Source of the DNA: Oegoconia quadripuncta
Taxonomy: Eukaryota; Arthropoda; Insecta; Lepidoptera; Autostichidae
Direction: 5' to 3'
Length of the DNA stretch: 64,000 bases
Assembly: GCA_949316235.1 (NCBI GenBank)
Contig: OX438743.1
Coordinates: 36,611,242-36,675,241 of the forward strand
Part shown: positions 32,375 to 43,125 of the stretch, piece by piece
How positions within the stretch are numbered: position 1 is the first letter of the stretch
How the letters are laid out: each line of letters begins with the position of its first letter
Made by a program: the position numbers and the translations under genes
Notes under the pieces: generated by a model
The model's database searches: none
Seen by the model: the letters and a program-made list of their open reading frames with translations, nothing else
What the model was told of the DNA's origin: nothing

Positions 32375-32735
32375 GCCCATTGTTGGACGCAAGCTTCTGA
32401 CAATAATACCTACATATAATTTCCCGTATGGGTAGGCAGAAACCACAGACTTCAACTTGCTACGACCCTGACACACCTCTTTTGCTTCGTACACTCACAT
32501 AAAGTTGTTCATACACGCTCGTCGGTTTAGCGGTACTCTTGACTTGGCCTTTCTTTAAGACGCCCATGATTTGATCATGGTACGTTCGCTGTCATATACT
32601 AACACTACCATCCACATTCGCTTCGTATATCTCTTTCGTTAGTCTTCTTTCATTCATCCTCTCCACATGTCCAAACCATCTAAGCATACCTTTTCAATCT
32701 TTGTCACTGTGTCTTCTTTACCTAAAATAGCTGTA
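32375..32735 (-). pseudogene. RTE-like LINE reverse transcriptase C-terminus, decayed
   Basis: The minus strand reads MLRWFGHVERMNERRLTKEI, then YEANVDGSVSI, a stop, then YHDQIMGVLKKGQVKST, a second stop, and FCLPIREI. The order of these blocks is typical of the end of RTE-type ORFs. Two in-frame stops and loss of the glycine-arginine rich linker show it is dead. Confidence 0.8.
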
Positions 32736-33099
32736 AGTATAGAATAAATAAATATTTTTGTACACTTACGCCGAATGTCTAGGCCCAAACTATGCAAAGT
32801 CTGTACTATTGTTACTAGGTATCAGATAACCATGCATAAATACTTATAACATCCACGAAAATTTTGGTAATCATCACATAGACTTGTCTATGTCAATGAT
32901 CCCTTGCGAGATTCGGTCCCGCGTCACTACCTGCTGCACCAATGGACGTCAATCGAATACGTACCAACTCCTTATCATATCAACCACAGAACTTCCACTG
33001 TCGAACAATGGCCTTCCCCATAGATTTCCTGGGGATTTAGCACCTGGAACAGCCCTGATAGCACACCTCGTGTCATCATCTCAAAGACTGTAAAAGTTC

Positions 33100-33320
33100 A
33101 CTAATTGAAGCCTCCCCATATAGCGATTTCCATGGGATGATTTGCCCTAACTCTGGCCCGGGTTGGAGATCCCAGATTTTTTCTGGGTACTCCAGATCAA
33201 TGACGTTGCTGCCCATCACTGGTGTATGCTTCCATGCTCATAATTTATGTGACACCCACGGAAAGAAAGAGATGGTCCTATTCTACCCTGCGGGGAACCA
33301 TATGCCTCACAAGGTTATCA
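33100..33320 (+). repeat. Degenerate LINE-associated repeat (GACACCCACGG family)
   Basis: TGTGACACCCACGGAAAGAA, GGTCCTATTCTACCCTGCGG and GGGAACCATATG recur in variants at 44340, 58740 and, inverted, 60180. Part of a 3' region of a non-LTR element whose coding part is not present. Confidence 0.55.
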
Positions 33321-33327
33321 TAATGAA

Positions 33328-33760
33328 ATAATAAATAAATATTTCAAACACACCAATCATCTAGTTCCAAACTAACCAAAGCTTATACTATGGATACTAG
33401 ATAACGGATACATAACTATTTATAAAAATATCCATGACTCGGGAATAAATGTTTATATTCATCACAATCAATCAATCAAAATATTTTATTTCATAGAATA
33501 AAATTATCACTTGAAAACGTCACTATTATTATTAATATTACATTATAGTTTAAATTTACTGCTCATTCACAAAGCCGACTCCCCAGAGAAGAACGAGCAA
33601 GAAATTCTAGGGTTGCTCTTTTAAACAGATTATAGGTTGCGATTTGATAATTATATGAATAATAAGACAGACACAAACTTTTACCCCTGGCGGGATTTGA
33701 ACCCGCAACTGTTAGTTTCGCTGACACGTTCACTCTCCACTACACCAATCGGTCGTCAAA
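33328..33760 (-). mobile_element. SINE-1 interrupted by a LINE tail
   Basis: 3' part 33328-33466 (ATCATCTAGTTCCAAACTAA, CCATGACTCGGGAATAAA), LINE insertion 33467-33660, then the tRNA-like head 33661-33760 (GGGATTTGAACCCGCAACTG, CCACTACACCAATCGGTCGT). Continuity of the two halves shows the LINE is younger. Confidence 0.85.
33467..33660 (-). mobile_element. LINE 3' tail inserted in SINE-1
   Basis: Minus-strand copy of 13390-13575: TTTACTGCTCATTCACAAAG, CTCCCCAGAGAAGAACGAGC, AGGGTTGCTCTTTTAAACAG, ATAGGTTGCGATTTGATAAT. Very high similarity to 13.4 kb suggests the same young subfamily. Confidence 0.9.
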
Positions 33761-33947
33761 TTTAATTATAAAGAAATATAAGTATGTTTTGTGAAACATA
33801 CTTATGTGTCACAGTGTGCTGTGACGGCCATGCTGATTTAGCTGGGACTGAATGACGACCACAGATTCTCAAAGATCGCAGTAATCACGCTGCCGATATC
33901 TACAAATACGAGAAACAGACTAAATAAAAGCACATTAGCACAAGAGT

Positions 33948-34169
33948 TAGTACCCCAGGAGGGTACCAGCACTATTAGTGCTGGAGAATCCCTCATCGCT
34001 CAGGCTGCCCTACTTATTCTGGGGTGGACACCTTCCTCAAAGGCCGGCAACGCATCTGTGACCCTTTTGGTGTTGCGGGTGCCCATGGGCGGCGGTGATT
34101 GCTTTCCATCAGGTGACCCGCATGCTCGTTTGCCGCCCTCTCATATAAAAAAAAAAAAAAAAAAAAAAA
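33948..34169 (+). mobile_element. A-tailed dispersed repeat
   Basis: TACCCCAGGAGGGTACCAGC, ACTATTAGTGCTGGAGAATC, GGCTGCCCTACTTATTCTGG, AAGGCCGGCAACGCATCTGT and CATCAGGTGACCCGCATGCT, then a run of about 23 A. The start has an inverted CCAGCACTA/TAGTGCTGG pair. No coding frame, so it is a SINE or a short LINE 3' fragment. Confidence 0.82.
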
Positions 34170-34375
34170 CATTGACACAAAAAGTCTCGAGATCATGTCG
34201 CGCGATATATTCGGATACGCCTAATGTAAATATTGCTGTAAGCGTATGATTTATGGGTTATTTAACTTGTAGTGTTTACCCGGTTACTGTTGGCGCCCGT
34301 TTCGAAATTGAGAACATTGAGATGTCCGTTGATCTTTCCATAAGTAGGTTTCTATAATTCAGAAAGTAAATGCAA

Positions 34376-34562
34376 TTTAAGAGAGTTTATCCGTCCAGTG
34401 GCGTCCTCATTGAATATATAAAAAAAATCGCTCTGATAGCACTCGAGAAGCCTACAAGCTAATTATACATAAATTGCTCTGATTAGGGTTATTTTGGAAA
34501 ATTTCAAACTATTGATTAAAACGGTAATTTATTTATAGTCGTGAGTTCTGGAAAATAACCCG
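34376..34562. repeat. Partial MITE M3
   Basis: TTTAAGAGAGTTTATCCGTC and TGGCGTCCTCATTG, then the inner pair GGTTATTTTGG / CTGGAAAATAACC as in 29431-29747. The right terminus is missing. Confidence 0.65.
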
Positions 34563-35130
34563 TACGTTTCATCGTACCACAAACTTCAAATATTGTTCTA
34601 TCTGCTAATTTTACCGAGTGATCCCTATTTAGTAGTCCTGAAAAAAATTACCTTAAGTAGGTAATTGCATAAAGCTAATTACCCTTGTGTCTGCAGCCCA
34701 AAAAGCATTAAAAAAAAATCGTCCTCGTTCGTTCGTTCGTAAAAAAAAAGCCCAAACTAGAATATGGGAAATATGATTACTCTGTCTATAATTTAAAGTT
34801 CGCTTTCCTGTTGTTTCTATGTATACTTACCTAAATTTGTCCACCTTTGCGCCTGTTTGAGTGTATAGGTATATCCAGACGCTCACTCTACCTAAAATTA
34901 AACTAGTAGGTACTGAGATTTGTATGCATTTTCCTTTATTCACTCATTTATTTATATATGAATACAGCCAATGGAATTCACGATCGTGACCCATATAGTG
35001 GTCCTAATCTATGCAGCCCACACCCGAACGTGCCCGGCTCAATGCCACTGCTTGATAAATAAAATTGAGGAAACCTGTACTAGCTTTAGTACATACAATA
35101 AGTAGCATTATTCTTATTATTTCAGTCATT

Positions 35131-35260
35131 GGTGTCGATTCTAACTAAAACCAGTTTTAAAGTAGTACTGACTCTTTCTCCCTGGAACGATACGACAGCA
35201 CCACTCCGAAACTGGTTTTAATTTAGTTTAATTTAGTTGGTGTACATCCGAATCGACACC
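35131..35260. mobile_element. MITE M5
   Basis: GGTGTCGATTC at the left and GAATCGACACC at the right, with AAACCAGTTTT and AAACTGGTTTT further in. The left arm lacks about 24 bp present in the right arm. 130 bp, no coding frame. Confidence 0.75.
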
Positions 35261-35319
35261 ATTTTCCTACAATTTCAAGAGACAGTTTAAAGTCAAAACA
35301 GTCTATACATTAATGTATT

Positions 35320-35366
35320 GCCTTTTTGTACAATAAAGCGTTTACAAACAAACAAACAAACAAAAC
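35320..35366 (+). mobile_element. LINE tail ending AATAAAGCG..(AAAC)n
   Basis: TTTTTGTACAATAAAGCGTT then CAAACAAACAAACAAAC. The reverse complement of the same tail occurs at 62145-62210. Confidence 0.65.
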
Positions 35367-35416
35367 AAACATTTTAATAAAAGACCTTTCGACGCGGTAG
35401 ATAGAGAAGCTTGGGA

Positions 35417-35563
35417 CCAGCCCCCGTAATATGACAACTTTTGTCGCGCGCGAACGACTTGAGAGTGGGATAGTTGTATATTTCGTCGAAACGAATGAGC
35501 AGGACAAATGTTATCTCACGCGTTATAAATGTTTATCGCGCCTATCATTGCTACTATAGTGCT
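35417..35563 (+). repeat. Dispersed repeat M9
   Basis: CAGCCCCCGTAATATGACAA, TTGTCGCGCGCGAACGACTT, ATTTCGTCGAAACGAATGAG, TGTTATCTCACGCG, TTTATCGCGCCTATCATTGC. Confidence 0.72.
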
Positions 35564-35657
35564 GATGCATAGTCTATAGATTCTTTACTTTACACTTTGC
35601 CAGAAAACAGAGGATCAATCGCGCTATTTTACAACGGTTTTACTGTTCGAACGGCAC

Positions 35658-35682
35658 AAAAAAAAAAAAAAAAAAAAAAAAA
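35658..35682 (+). repeat. Poly(A) run
   Basis: About 25 consecutive A after ACGGCAC. It may be the tail of an unidentified retroposed segment between the M9 and M10 copies. Confidence 0.8.
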
Positions 35683-35709
35683 TGTAAAAAATGGTGAACG
35701 ATTATATCG

Positions 35710-35897
35710 TTGACGCTACCAAAGTAAAACTAAACCCAAAATGTTTAGAGTTAACCACGAGTATTAAAAAAAAAACAGGTTAATTTCCGTTTAAATGATT
35801 CGCTAATCATCAATCATAATACGAAATGTGCTTAACGTAACGTTTTTGGTTGTGGTTTAGCTTTGGTATTATCGTTCAAACTTAGCGCGATCGGCCC
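35710..35897 (+). repeat. Dispersed repeat M10
   Basis: CGCTACCAAAGTAAAACTAA, ACCACGAGTATTAAAA, GCTTAACGTAACGTTTTTGG, GCGATCGGCCCCCAGG. Here it follows M9 instead of preceding it as at 27283. Confidence 0.7.
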
Positions 35898-36129
35898 CCA
35901 GGCAGATTAGATACCTCTGCCAGCGTATCAGGCTAGCTATTCAAAGAGCGAACGTACCATGCTGGATGCATATTTTTTATTTGTAAATATTGCTTAGTTT
36001 TGTATTTTAGATGCCTAAATAGTTTATAAAATTTATAAAAAAAAAATATAAAAAATTAGGTATTTTGTTAAATGAGGTGTTCTGTAGGCGAAAGGTAAAT
36101 CGAAATATTATGGAATCACTTTTTATTTC

Positions 36130-36302
36130 TAAGGCATGCAGGTTTCCTCGCGGTGTTTTCCTTCGCCGTTTAAGAATATAACGCTCAGGAAATTCTGAAA
36201 AACATCATGAGAATGAAAATAAGATAAAAAATTGAAGAAAAATTTGTATGACAGGTGCGATAAATGTTTATACCGCTGCGAGATAATATTTGTCCTGCTC
36301 CG
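36130..36302 (-). repeat. Fragments of SINE-3 and M9
   Basis: GCATGCAGGTTTCCTCGCGG and CCTTCGCCGTTTAAG (36136-36175) equal an inverted piece of the SINE-3 body. ATAAATGTTTATACCGCTGC and ATTTGTCCTGCTC (36259-36302) equal an inverted end of M9. Confidence 0.6.
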
Positions 36303-36921
36303 ACGGCAGCTAATACAGTTTTTGTTTTTCTGATATTTCAAATAAGTCCTACTAATAATAGGAACATTTGTCCCAATTCACACTTAGCCAATTATTTGTA
36401 ATTTGCTTGCTCTTTTACTCCGCAATTTATTTATTTATGTTTGATGTCTTTAGTAACCAAGTTTAGGCATTTACTCAACAACATCTACTCAACTTAAAGG
36501 CATCATAAGCTGGCGACACAGAAAGATACATCTCCTACGAAGACATGGAATACAAACACCGTAATAAGTACCTATTTCCAAAGCAGTAAAAAAAATCATG
36601 GAATAAGTATTGGTATAACAAAGTATTCAGATTTCATTACATCTTTCAAGGAACTTCACCAGAATTACTGGAGATTTAATGCTACAAGTGACCTCGATAG
36701 ATACATTAATTGCGCTGGTCTGATTGGGTTCGAACTTTACGAGCTATATGGCAACACGCTATGGTGGCCATAGCGATTTATAGCTGACTATAATACCAAG
36801 TATAGTTTCACGCGAAGTAGGGCTCTGAAGCAGCTTAGTTATGTAAGCTGTTATTGGTCGTTTTGACGTACCTACATAAGAGATTTTTTTGTTGGTGGTG
36901 GTAGTGGTGGAGATCTGAGTC

Positions 36922-37073
36922 TTAGGCACGTATTAATAAACCGTTCTCAAGATTGAGATGACCTTTAGTTGACGCTTGAGAATCTGTCAGCATATAAAAA
37001 TAGAATAAAAAAAAAATGTATTGAGACTGAACCCCGATCTCAATCTCAAGATCGATTCATTAATACGGCCCTT
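36922..37073. mobile_element. MITE M6, complete copy
   Basis: CTTAGGCACGTATTAATAAA..TTCTCAAGATTGAGATGACC at the left and GATCTCAATCTCAAGATCGA..ATTAATACGGCCCTTA at the right are inverted. Second complete copy at 44781-44931. Confidence 0.8.
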
Positions 37074-37130
37074 AGCGCCATATTAATAAGGTAATCTTAA
37101 GATTAAGAGCATCTCTCAATACATTTATTT
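37074..37130. repeat. Half copy of MITE M6 abutting the first
   Basis: GCCATATTAATAAGGTAATC and TTAAGATTAAGAGCATCTCT: one diverged arm. A further arm-like fragment is at 37490-37550 (GGCCCGTATTAATAAGACGA). Confidence 0.6.
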
Positions 37131-37143
37131 GTACGCTGTTTAA

Positions 37144-37267
37144 ATCAAATCAAAATATTTTATTTCATAGGATAAGATTATCACTTGAAAACGTCACTAT
37201 TAATATTACATTTCAATTTACTGCTCATTCACAAAGCTGACTCCCCAGAGAAGAACGAGCAAGAAAT
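37144..37267 (-). mobile_element. LINE 3' tail fragment
   Basis: ATCAAAATATTTTATTTCAT, GAAAACGTCACTATTAATAT, TTTACTGCTCATTCACAAAG, CCCCAGAGAAGAACGAGCAA; stops just past the stem region, so only about 120 bp were copied. Confidence 0.87.
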
Positions 37268-37544
37268 ACAATACAAATACCATTTATTAATCATCATCTG
37301 ATTTAAGAGCCATGCTCTTGTCGGTGGAGATTATTCCATATCTCTCTGCTCTCCGCCTTCCTCTTGACCTCATAATTACATACCATTTATTGCATAACAG
37401 ACAAGTTACAGAAAGTTGGTAAGAGTAAAACGTAAATACGCAAGTGTATCTCAAGTATCATCTTAAGTTTTGTTTGAGATTTATCAAGCTATAGGCCCGT
37501 ATTAATAAGACGATCACAAATTAAGAGGCTAATTCTTGAAACAA

Positions 37545-37700
37545 GATTCACGGTTACCTTACGCAATATACCGAAATGCACAGATGACAGGGGATGAGCC
37601 CATCGCCGTTAAAACGAGAAAATCTATAAATGTTTTTTTGTGGAAAGTCCCTTAATCGCCTTTTACGACACCCAAGAAACATGTTGGTTCTATTCCTTTC
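37545..37700. repeat. Fragment of repeat family Z and of the GACACCC repeat
   Basis: ATACCGAAATGCACAGATGA, CAGGGGATGAGCCCATCGCC and AAAACGAGAAAATC match 50560-50615. Then CCTTTTACGACACCCAAGAA matches 58738. Confidence 0.6.
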
Positions 37701-38206
37701 ACACAATGCACACATTCAAAAATTCATCTCAGTCTTGGCTCTAACTAAATTCAGTTGCAAGGAACATAAAATAGAAAGAAAAAAAAAATTTATTACCAAC
37801 AAATACAGAAAATTTCGTAGGTATAACATTTTGCATAATTAAATGTATTTATGGCAAAGGGATTGGACGTCAGCATTTGCTGCCAATATGTCGTATGGCA
37901 ATTGACAGCGCTGGTTTCTGGTCAAATATATACATTCGCGGTGAAAAAGGAGTCGCAATAATACTCAGATTTGAGACTCGTTATGTAATAAGGACCTAAA
38001 ACCGAATTTGATTGAATCTAAAAACGTCAGTAGTTTTAGGCGGTTTTCAATTAGAAATCGAAATATAGCGTCGTATACTTAAGAAGTTTCTAAAATTTAA
38101 GTTTATTAATTAGCCTTTCAAATGACACCAATATTGGTAGGGGTGCATGCGTGTGAAAAGGGTTATTAACACTTGAAATTTGTTTTCGCAGAAGTGCGAT
38201 TTTTTT

Positions 38207-38280
38207 GACGCCGAGTGTAGTTTGGGAATAGATTATTGGTGTAAATATTCAAATTATTTATTATTATTATTTCATGTATG
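38207..38280 (+). mobile_element. SINE-1 3' end fragment
   Basis: GTAGTTTGGGAATAGATTAT and TGGTGTAAATATTCAAATTA followed by TTATTATTATT. Heavily diverged. Confidence 0.5.
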
Positions 38281-38386
38281 TCTATACTCACATAGACAAG
38301 CACAATATTGACGAGGTACAGCGTATATACCTAGGTAGTTTGTATATAACATTGTATTATTGCGAATTTACTGCTAACATGCAACA

Positions 38387-38600
38387 GAAAGCTGTAAAAC
38401 CAACATAGTATCCAGATTAAATCGCATTGACATTGGATACTATGTTGTCTGGACGAAATTTATAACTTCCTTAGATATACGTCTTTTATTAATGCCAGTT
38501 CATAAAACTTTTGGCTGCCATCTTAAGAAAAATAATATGGCAGTCATAAATTCAATGTGATAGATCTGGAAACCGAGCTGTTAATCATTTTACAGCTTTC
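38387..38600. mobile_element. Putative MITE M8 with inner inverted repeat
   Basis: GAAAGCTGTAAAA (38387) and TTTTACAGCTTTC (38588) are perfectly inverted over 13 bp. Next to the left end, ACATAGTATCCA and TGGATACTATGT (38403-38445) form a second 12-bp inverted pair. Target duplication not evident. Confidence 0.6.
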
Positions 38601-38872
38601 TAATAAATACCAATAGCCAAATCGATGAAATCATAAATTTTTAAGTCTCCGATATTTTAGGAAATACAAACCTCCCCGGTTTTAAAATGAGATTTATTTT
38701 CTTAAACTTAAATTTCTTAATTACTTAAATTTCACCCTGTACTACATATAAGCATGGACATGTGCCGCTCGGCTATATTCAGTTTAAGTTATTAGATATG
38801 CAGTTATACATAACATAATATATATTTTTCGTCTTGTTTTATCGAATTACATATATAGTATCCAAGAACCAA

Positions 38873-39012
38873 CTTTAAAAAAAAGAGCTATCCTTGATTT
38901 TCTTGCTCGTTCTTCTTCGAGTCGGTTGTGTAAATGAGCAGTAATTTTAATGTTAAATAGAAAAAAAAAATGATATTTTTATCCAATCTTTTGACTTTTA
39001 CTTTGACTTTAC
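38873..39012 (+). mobile_element. LINE 3' tail, diverged relative
   Basis: AAAAGAGCTATCCTTGATTT, TCTTGCTCGTTCTTCTTCGA, TGTAAATGAGCAGTAA, then a CTTTTGACTTTTACTTTGAC tail. One stem base pair is lost compared with 13.4 kb. Confidence 0.75.
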
Positions 39013-40334
39013 TGTTAACAGCTCCCCGAATGTTTCTCGTAAGCGGAAACTTATTAGATAATTATTTATGCGGCCGTAATATTTTCTCATTGTAATGGAA
39101 ATCCATTAGACATACGCCCACGGTTCCGTCGGAGAATAATATAGGTCATCTTCTACGCAAGCGCCAAAGTCAAGATTGCATAGTAGGTATACGAGACAGG
39201 AAACATCATCTATACAACAATTAATTACTATTTGTGCGTGCTTTAATCAAATATTTCAAGGTTAACCCGTTGTTACCTTGTCTGATATTGATTAATGGAA
39301 AATAATATTATTTCTCACGATAGAAATAATATTAAAAGAAATCAACGCCATTAATTTTGACACTAATTGATAGCTTTACGAAATTACTTTAAATGTGATA
39401 TAATTACAATAATTAGTAGATAAGGTAATACCATTAGCGTTCCTACTAGATACTTACCTTTCGGCAAGGGCTTGTACTTTTTCGTTTATGAAACATTGTA
39501 GGACCTAATTATTTCTATGATTATAATGATTCAACCTTCAATTAAATTCCTGCTACATTCTGGAGGCAAAGGCGTGCGAAAATCAAATCGTGATCGCGAT
39601 GGCCTCTTATCTATTGGCCGATGAGTTAGAAAATGTACAATTACGTAATTAAACTAGGTAATGTGTCTGTAGGTTTACCTTCGATGGGTCAGTACGCATT
39701 CAGTGTGGGCGTGGCCTCGGGCCGCGTAGTAGCACGCTGATTGGATGATACCAAATGGTTGCATTTCACTTAGCAATTGAATTAGGAATGGTTTACACAT
39801 TTTGATGTTGCTTGTGAATTGCATTTCTAGACTTCTAAGTTAATATAGTTTTAGAGCTATGTCTGTCTTATTTTTTATTACCTACTCTCCTATTACGACA
39901 CTGAATAAAACTGCGTAAAAACTTCTCTAAAGTATTCAACTTCCAGGTACAATTGAAGGCATAACAACCTTAACATCACCAGAGTAAGCAGTCCGCGTGA
40001 GACTTAAATGAGGTGACATGTAAAGCGACTCGACTAAGTTTCTGGTCTTAAATCTTGTCTCTTCGTAACACAACTTGTCAGATTGAGAAAATTAGCGTCA
40101 CATGATTGGTTCCGAGGCACGTGGTTATCTCGATGGCGATATACTCTTTTTAATCCATAGCTTAAAAATTAAAACAACAATTTTAAATTTAATATTAGTT
40201 AGGATAGGTTATATGTAGGTACGGCTGTCCATCTTTATTTTCGTAAGTTAGTATTATTTGGAATAGGTAAATAAAAGAACTTGTGTAATATGAATTGTGT
40301 GTGAACTTCAAACTTCAAACATTTATTTCAACGT
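39013..40334. other. Unassigned DNA
   Basis: No gene recognised. 39680-39750 is GC-richer (CAGTGTGGGCGTGGCCTCGG) without any open frame or second copy. Confidence 0.45.
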
Positions 40335-41724
40335 AAGACAACTCTGTGAACCCCCATGATATAGCCCCCTGCATTGAGAAGTTAAACTTGGATCTTGATA
40401 GAGTGGCTTCCTGGGCGCACACGAATGCTTTGGTATTAAATCCTCGTAAGTCAAAATTTATGATTTTTGGTTCCAAAAAGCAAATTGAGTCTACTTTGAC
40501 GCATGCACCGGTTCTATCAATACTGGGATCTGACGTAGAGCGCGTACATCAGGCTCGAAACTTGGGAGTGCTTATGGACAGTAGGCTTCAATTCGAGGAA
40601 CACATAACTAATGTCGCCAAAGGTTGTTTCTTTCGTCTTAAAATATTATATAAAGTACGACATCTGCTTAGTAAGGAAATAAGACTTAAATTGTGCGAAT
40701 GCTTGATCCTCTCAAAATTAAATTACGGCGATGTAGTATTTGGTCCGTGTTTGCTAGCTAGGACTAAACGTGTGATACAAAGAGTACAGAATGCTTGCAT
40801 CAGATTTTGTATTAAATTACCTAGACGTTCTCACATAACACCACAGTTGGTTAAAATAGGCCTGCTTAATATGGAATCAAGACGTCAGTTGCACTTTGCT
40901 GGGTTATTACACAATGTCATTAAAACTAAACGTCCCAAGTATCTATATGAGAAATTAGAATGGTCTAAATTTCACCAAAGCTACAATTCAAGAAGAGCTA
41001 AATGTTTCATCCTATCCACACCTTTTCATAGTACACGAGCTTTCGAGGGCAGTTTCCGCTATCAAGCTAGTAAATGTTGGAATAACCTGCCACCACCCCT
41101 TAGACGTCCGCTTTCTAAGTCAATTGTTAAACTGCACTTCCGAAGGTATCTACTGGACCAGCAAGCTAAGCTTGCAGCATTTACTCACGTGCTTGTATAG
41201 CGGCAATATTCTTTCAATTACTCGTTTTATTATTATTATTACTTATATTTCATCTCTTTGCAAATTCAGGCGTTATTAGATCTGTGCCATTGTATTTATA
41301 TTTATATTGATACTAGCAGCAATATATTTTAGTTGCACTAGTCGATTAATCATTTCCCAAACAGTGAACTCCTTTCTATTTATCTTTGTTCTTCAAGGGA
41401 AGTTTATTTATATATACAAGTTTTATGCACATAACAAATATCTTTATGTATTTATTTAATTTACATAGCACATTTTAATTCATTTGACTTGTCCTGTCTT
41501 TATGCAACTAGCGACGGTAACTCGTCTGCTCTGGGTGCGACAGTAACAGTAAGTAACAGGTAAACCAGCGCTGAGCTCTTATAGGGTCAGCATATAGCTG
41601 AGTCGTTTCCCTTTCGCTGCTGCGACACTTATCTGAGTGTTCTGTTATTTTTCTTGCCTAACAATTGTTGTATATGTGTCAAAGTGGCGAATAAACAGTT
41701 TCTTTCTTTCTTTCTTTCTTTCTA
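40335..41724 (+). mobile_element. Jockey-like LINE, 5'-truncated, with (TTTC)n tail
   Basis: Starts inside the RT domain and runs through the ORF2 stop at 41198-41200, about 500 bp of 3' UTR (GTAAACCAGCGCTGAGCTCT, GGTCAGCATATAGCTGAGTC) to GCGAATAAACAGTTTC and a (TTTC)n tail at 41699-41722. Unlike the element at 12.7 kb it has no GATTTT tail, so it is a different family. Confidence 0.88.
40346..41200 (+). pseudogene. LINE reverse transcriptase C-terminal 284 residues
   Basis: Covers the end of the RT palm and the thumb: LDLDRVASWAHTNALVLNPR, KSKFMIFGSK, ARNLGVLMDSRLQFEEHI, CECLILSKLNYGDVVFGPCL, RVIQRVQNACIRFC and the C-terminal FRYQASKCWNNLPPPLR. The endonuclease and the YxDD catalytic box lie upstream of the truncation and are absent, so no activity is expected. 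The remaining frame is uninterrupted, which points to a fairly recent insertion. The first in-frame codon of the open stretch is not a real start. Jockey-like affiliation is by family resemblance. Confidence 0.9.
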
Positions 41725-41748
41725 AGATACATGATATCATGTATCTTA
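41723..41748. other. Perfect 26-bp palindrome
   Basis: TAAGATACATGAT followed by ATCATGTATCTTA, immediately after the LINE (TTTC)n tail, so it lies at the 3' insertion junction. Confidence 0.9.
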
Positions 41749-42553
41749 CGCTGTTGAATGTCAATTTAAATCTACTGGAAATAAAAAAGGTTTATTACAT
41801 TTATCTGTCAGTCGGTATGTCCAAGTTTCTACCGCTCCGGAAAGGGAAATCATCTGTGGGAAAAGAAACGGCGCAAGAAACCCACAGGATCATCATTGTT
41901 GTCCTTTTTTTTTAATCGTGGAAAGATATGAATTTCATACATTTTTGTGGAGGAAGTAAAAAAAATTCTATGTAACAGCTCTTGGGGTTCTATATCTGAA
42001 GCTTCCAATTGGAATCCTGTTACTGAGCCAATTGAAGAATTTTTGTACCGCTTTTATCCAAAAAAACTATTTTTTGGTTGTTGACATATTATAGTAAATT
42101 AAGCGCATGCGAAAAGTAGAATATAGAAGTTATTATAGAAAATAAGTGAAAAAATAATAATATCTATGATTTAAATTTATCAGCAGCCTCCTACATTCAC
42201 ACATCAAACATTTCGCCATTAATAAAATCACGTAACTGCGATAAAGCATTAACGAAATGATCCCGTCTCATATATCAGAGGCGTAGCTATAAAAGATTGT
42301 CAACGCTTTGATCGCGTCTGCTACTGTTTGAAATATGCCCACATTGTGTAACTGTTCCGGTTTACATTTTGTTTTCAATGTTTTACATTTTATTTAATTA
42401 ATATTTTATCACTTATTCGATCTCACAGGCGCAAGGAGTACTTCACTAAGTGTTTTTGGACAATTCGTGATATAATTCCAAAGGAATGCGACAAGTAGGT
42501 ACAAATCCAGGTCCTCACTCCTGCTGATGAAGACTATATATATGCAAGTATGA
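41749..42553. other. Unassigned DNA
   Basis: No recognised repeat or gene. A frame starting in the LINE tail continues to 41915 but has no family features. Confidence 0.45.
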
Positions 42554-42862
42554 GAGCGTCGGTGGCTCAGCGGTTAAGACGCGGTCTCCCAATTTGGGAG
42601 TACGATTCACACTGAAACCATGTAAGTACCAATAGTTTTTAAAATTAATTTCATTACTTATGTGCATTTATCCGACTGCTCTTAAACGGTGAAGAAAATC
42701 ATCGTGACGAAACCTGCATGCCTGAGAAATAAAAATTCAATTGCAGTGAACTCCCCAGCCCGCATTGGGCCAGCGTGGTGGACTATGACTCATACTCCCT
42801 CATTATACGATGGAAGGCATATATATCCCTGCAGTGGGATGTTTACGGGCTCATGATGATGA
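42554..42862 (+). mobile_element. SINE-3, full-length
   Basis: Head GAGCGTCGGTGGCTCAGCGG and TTAAGACGCGGTCTCCCAAT, a damaged B-box, body TTATCCGACTGCTCTTAAAC, ATCATCGTGACGAAACCTGC, CCCCAGCCCGCATTGGGCCA and tail CTGCAGTGGGATGTTTACGG then ATGATGATGA. Confidence 0.87.
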
Positions 42863-42899
42863 GATAGTCAATTCAAGAAATTTTGAACCAGTGCTTAGT

Positions 42900-43125
42900 T
42901 CTTTAACCATGGGAGATGGTTACATATTTGCGCCGTTTGGTGTGGAGAAATTGGGTTCGTGGGGATCTGAAGCTCGAATGCTATTTAAGGATTTATCAAC
43001 TCTCCTTATTGAGTTATCCGGTAGAGCTGGCGCTTACCTTGGCCAACGCACCAGTATTGCCATTCAGCGAGATATTACTGCCAGCACAGCATCCTGGGTA
43101 CCTTCGCACGTGATAGCGATCTGAA
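42900..43125 (+). pseudogene. LINE reverse transcriptase C-terminal remnant
   Basis: Reads GYIFAPFGVEKLGSWGSEAR, LFKDLSTLLIELSGRAGAYL and GQRTSIAIQRDITAS, matching the conserved last ~60 residues of non-LTR ORF2 proteins (FGVETLG..YLGQRISIAIQRGNAAS type). It sits right after a SINE-3 tail and is otherwise truncated. A plus-strand frame shifted by one base over the same DNA is only its shadow. Confidence 0.75.

Noticed and set aside
34058..34249. Frames crossing the long A run
   Set aside because: They consist of the A-tailed repeat plus a poly-lysine stretch from the tail and are not coding.
42916..43113. Alternative 65-codon frame
   Set aside because: It overlaps, one base out of phase, the LINE reverse-transcriptase remnant that shows FGVEKLG and GQRTSIAIQR. 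It is the shadow frame.
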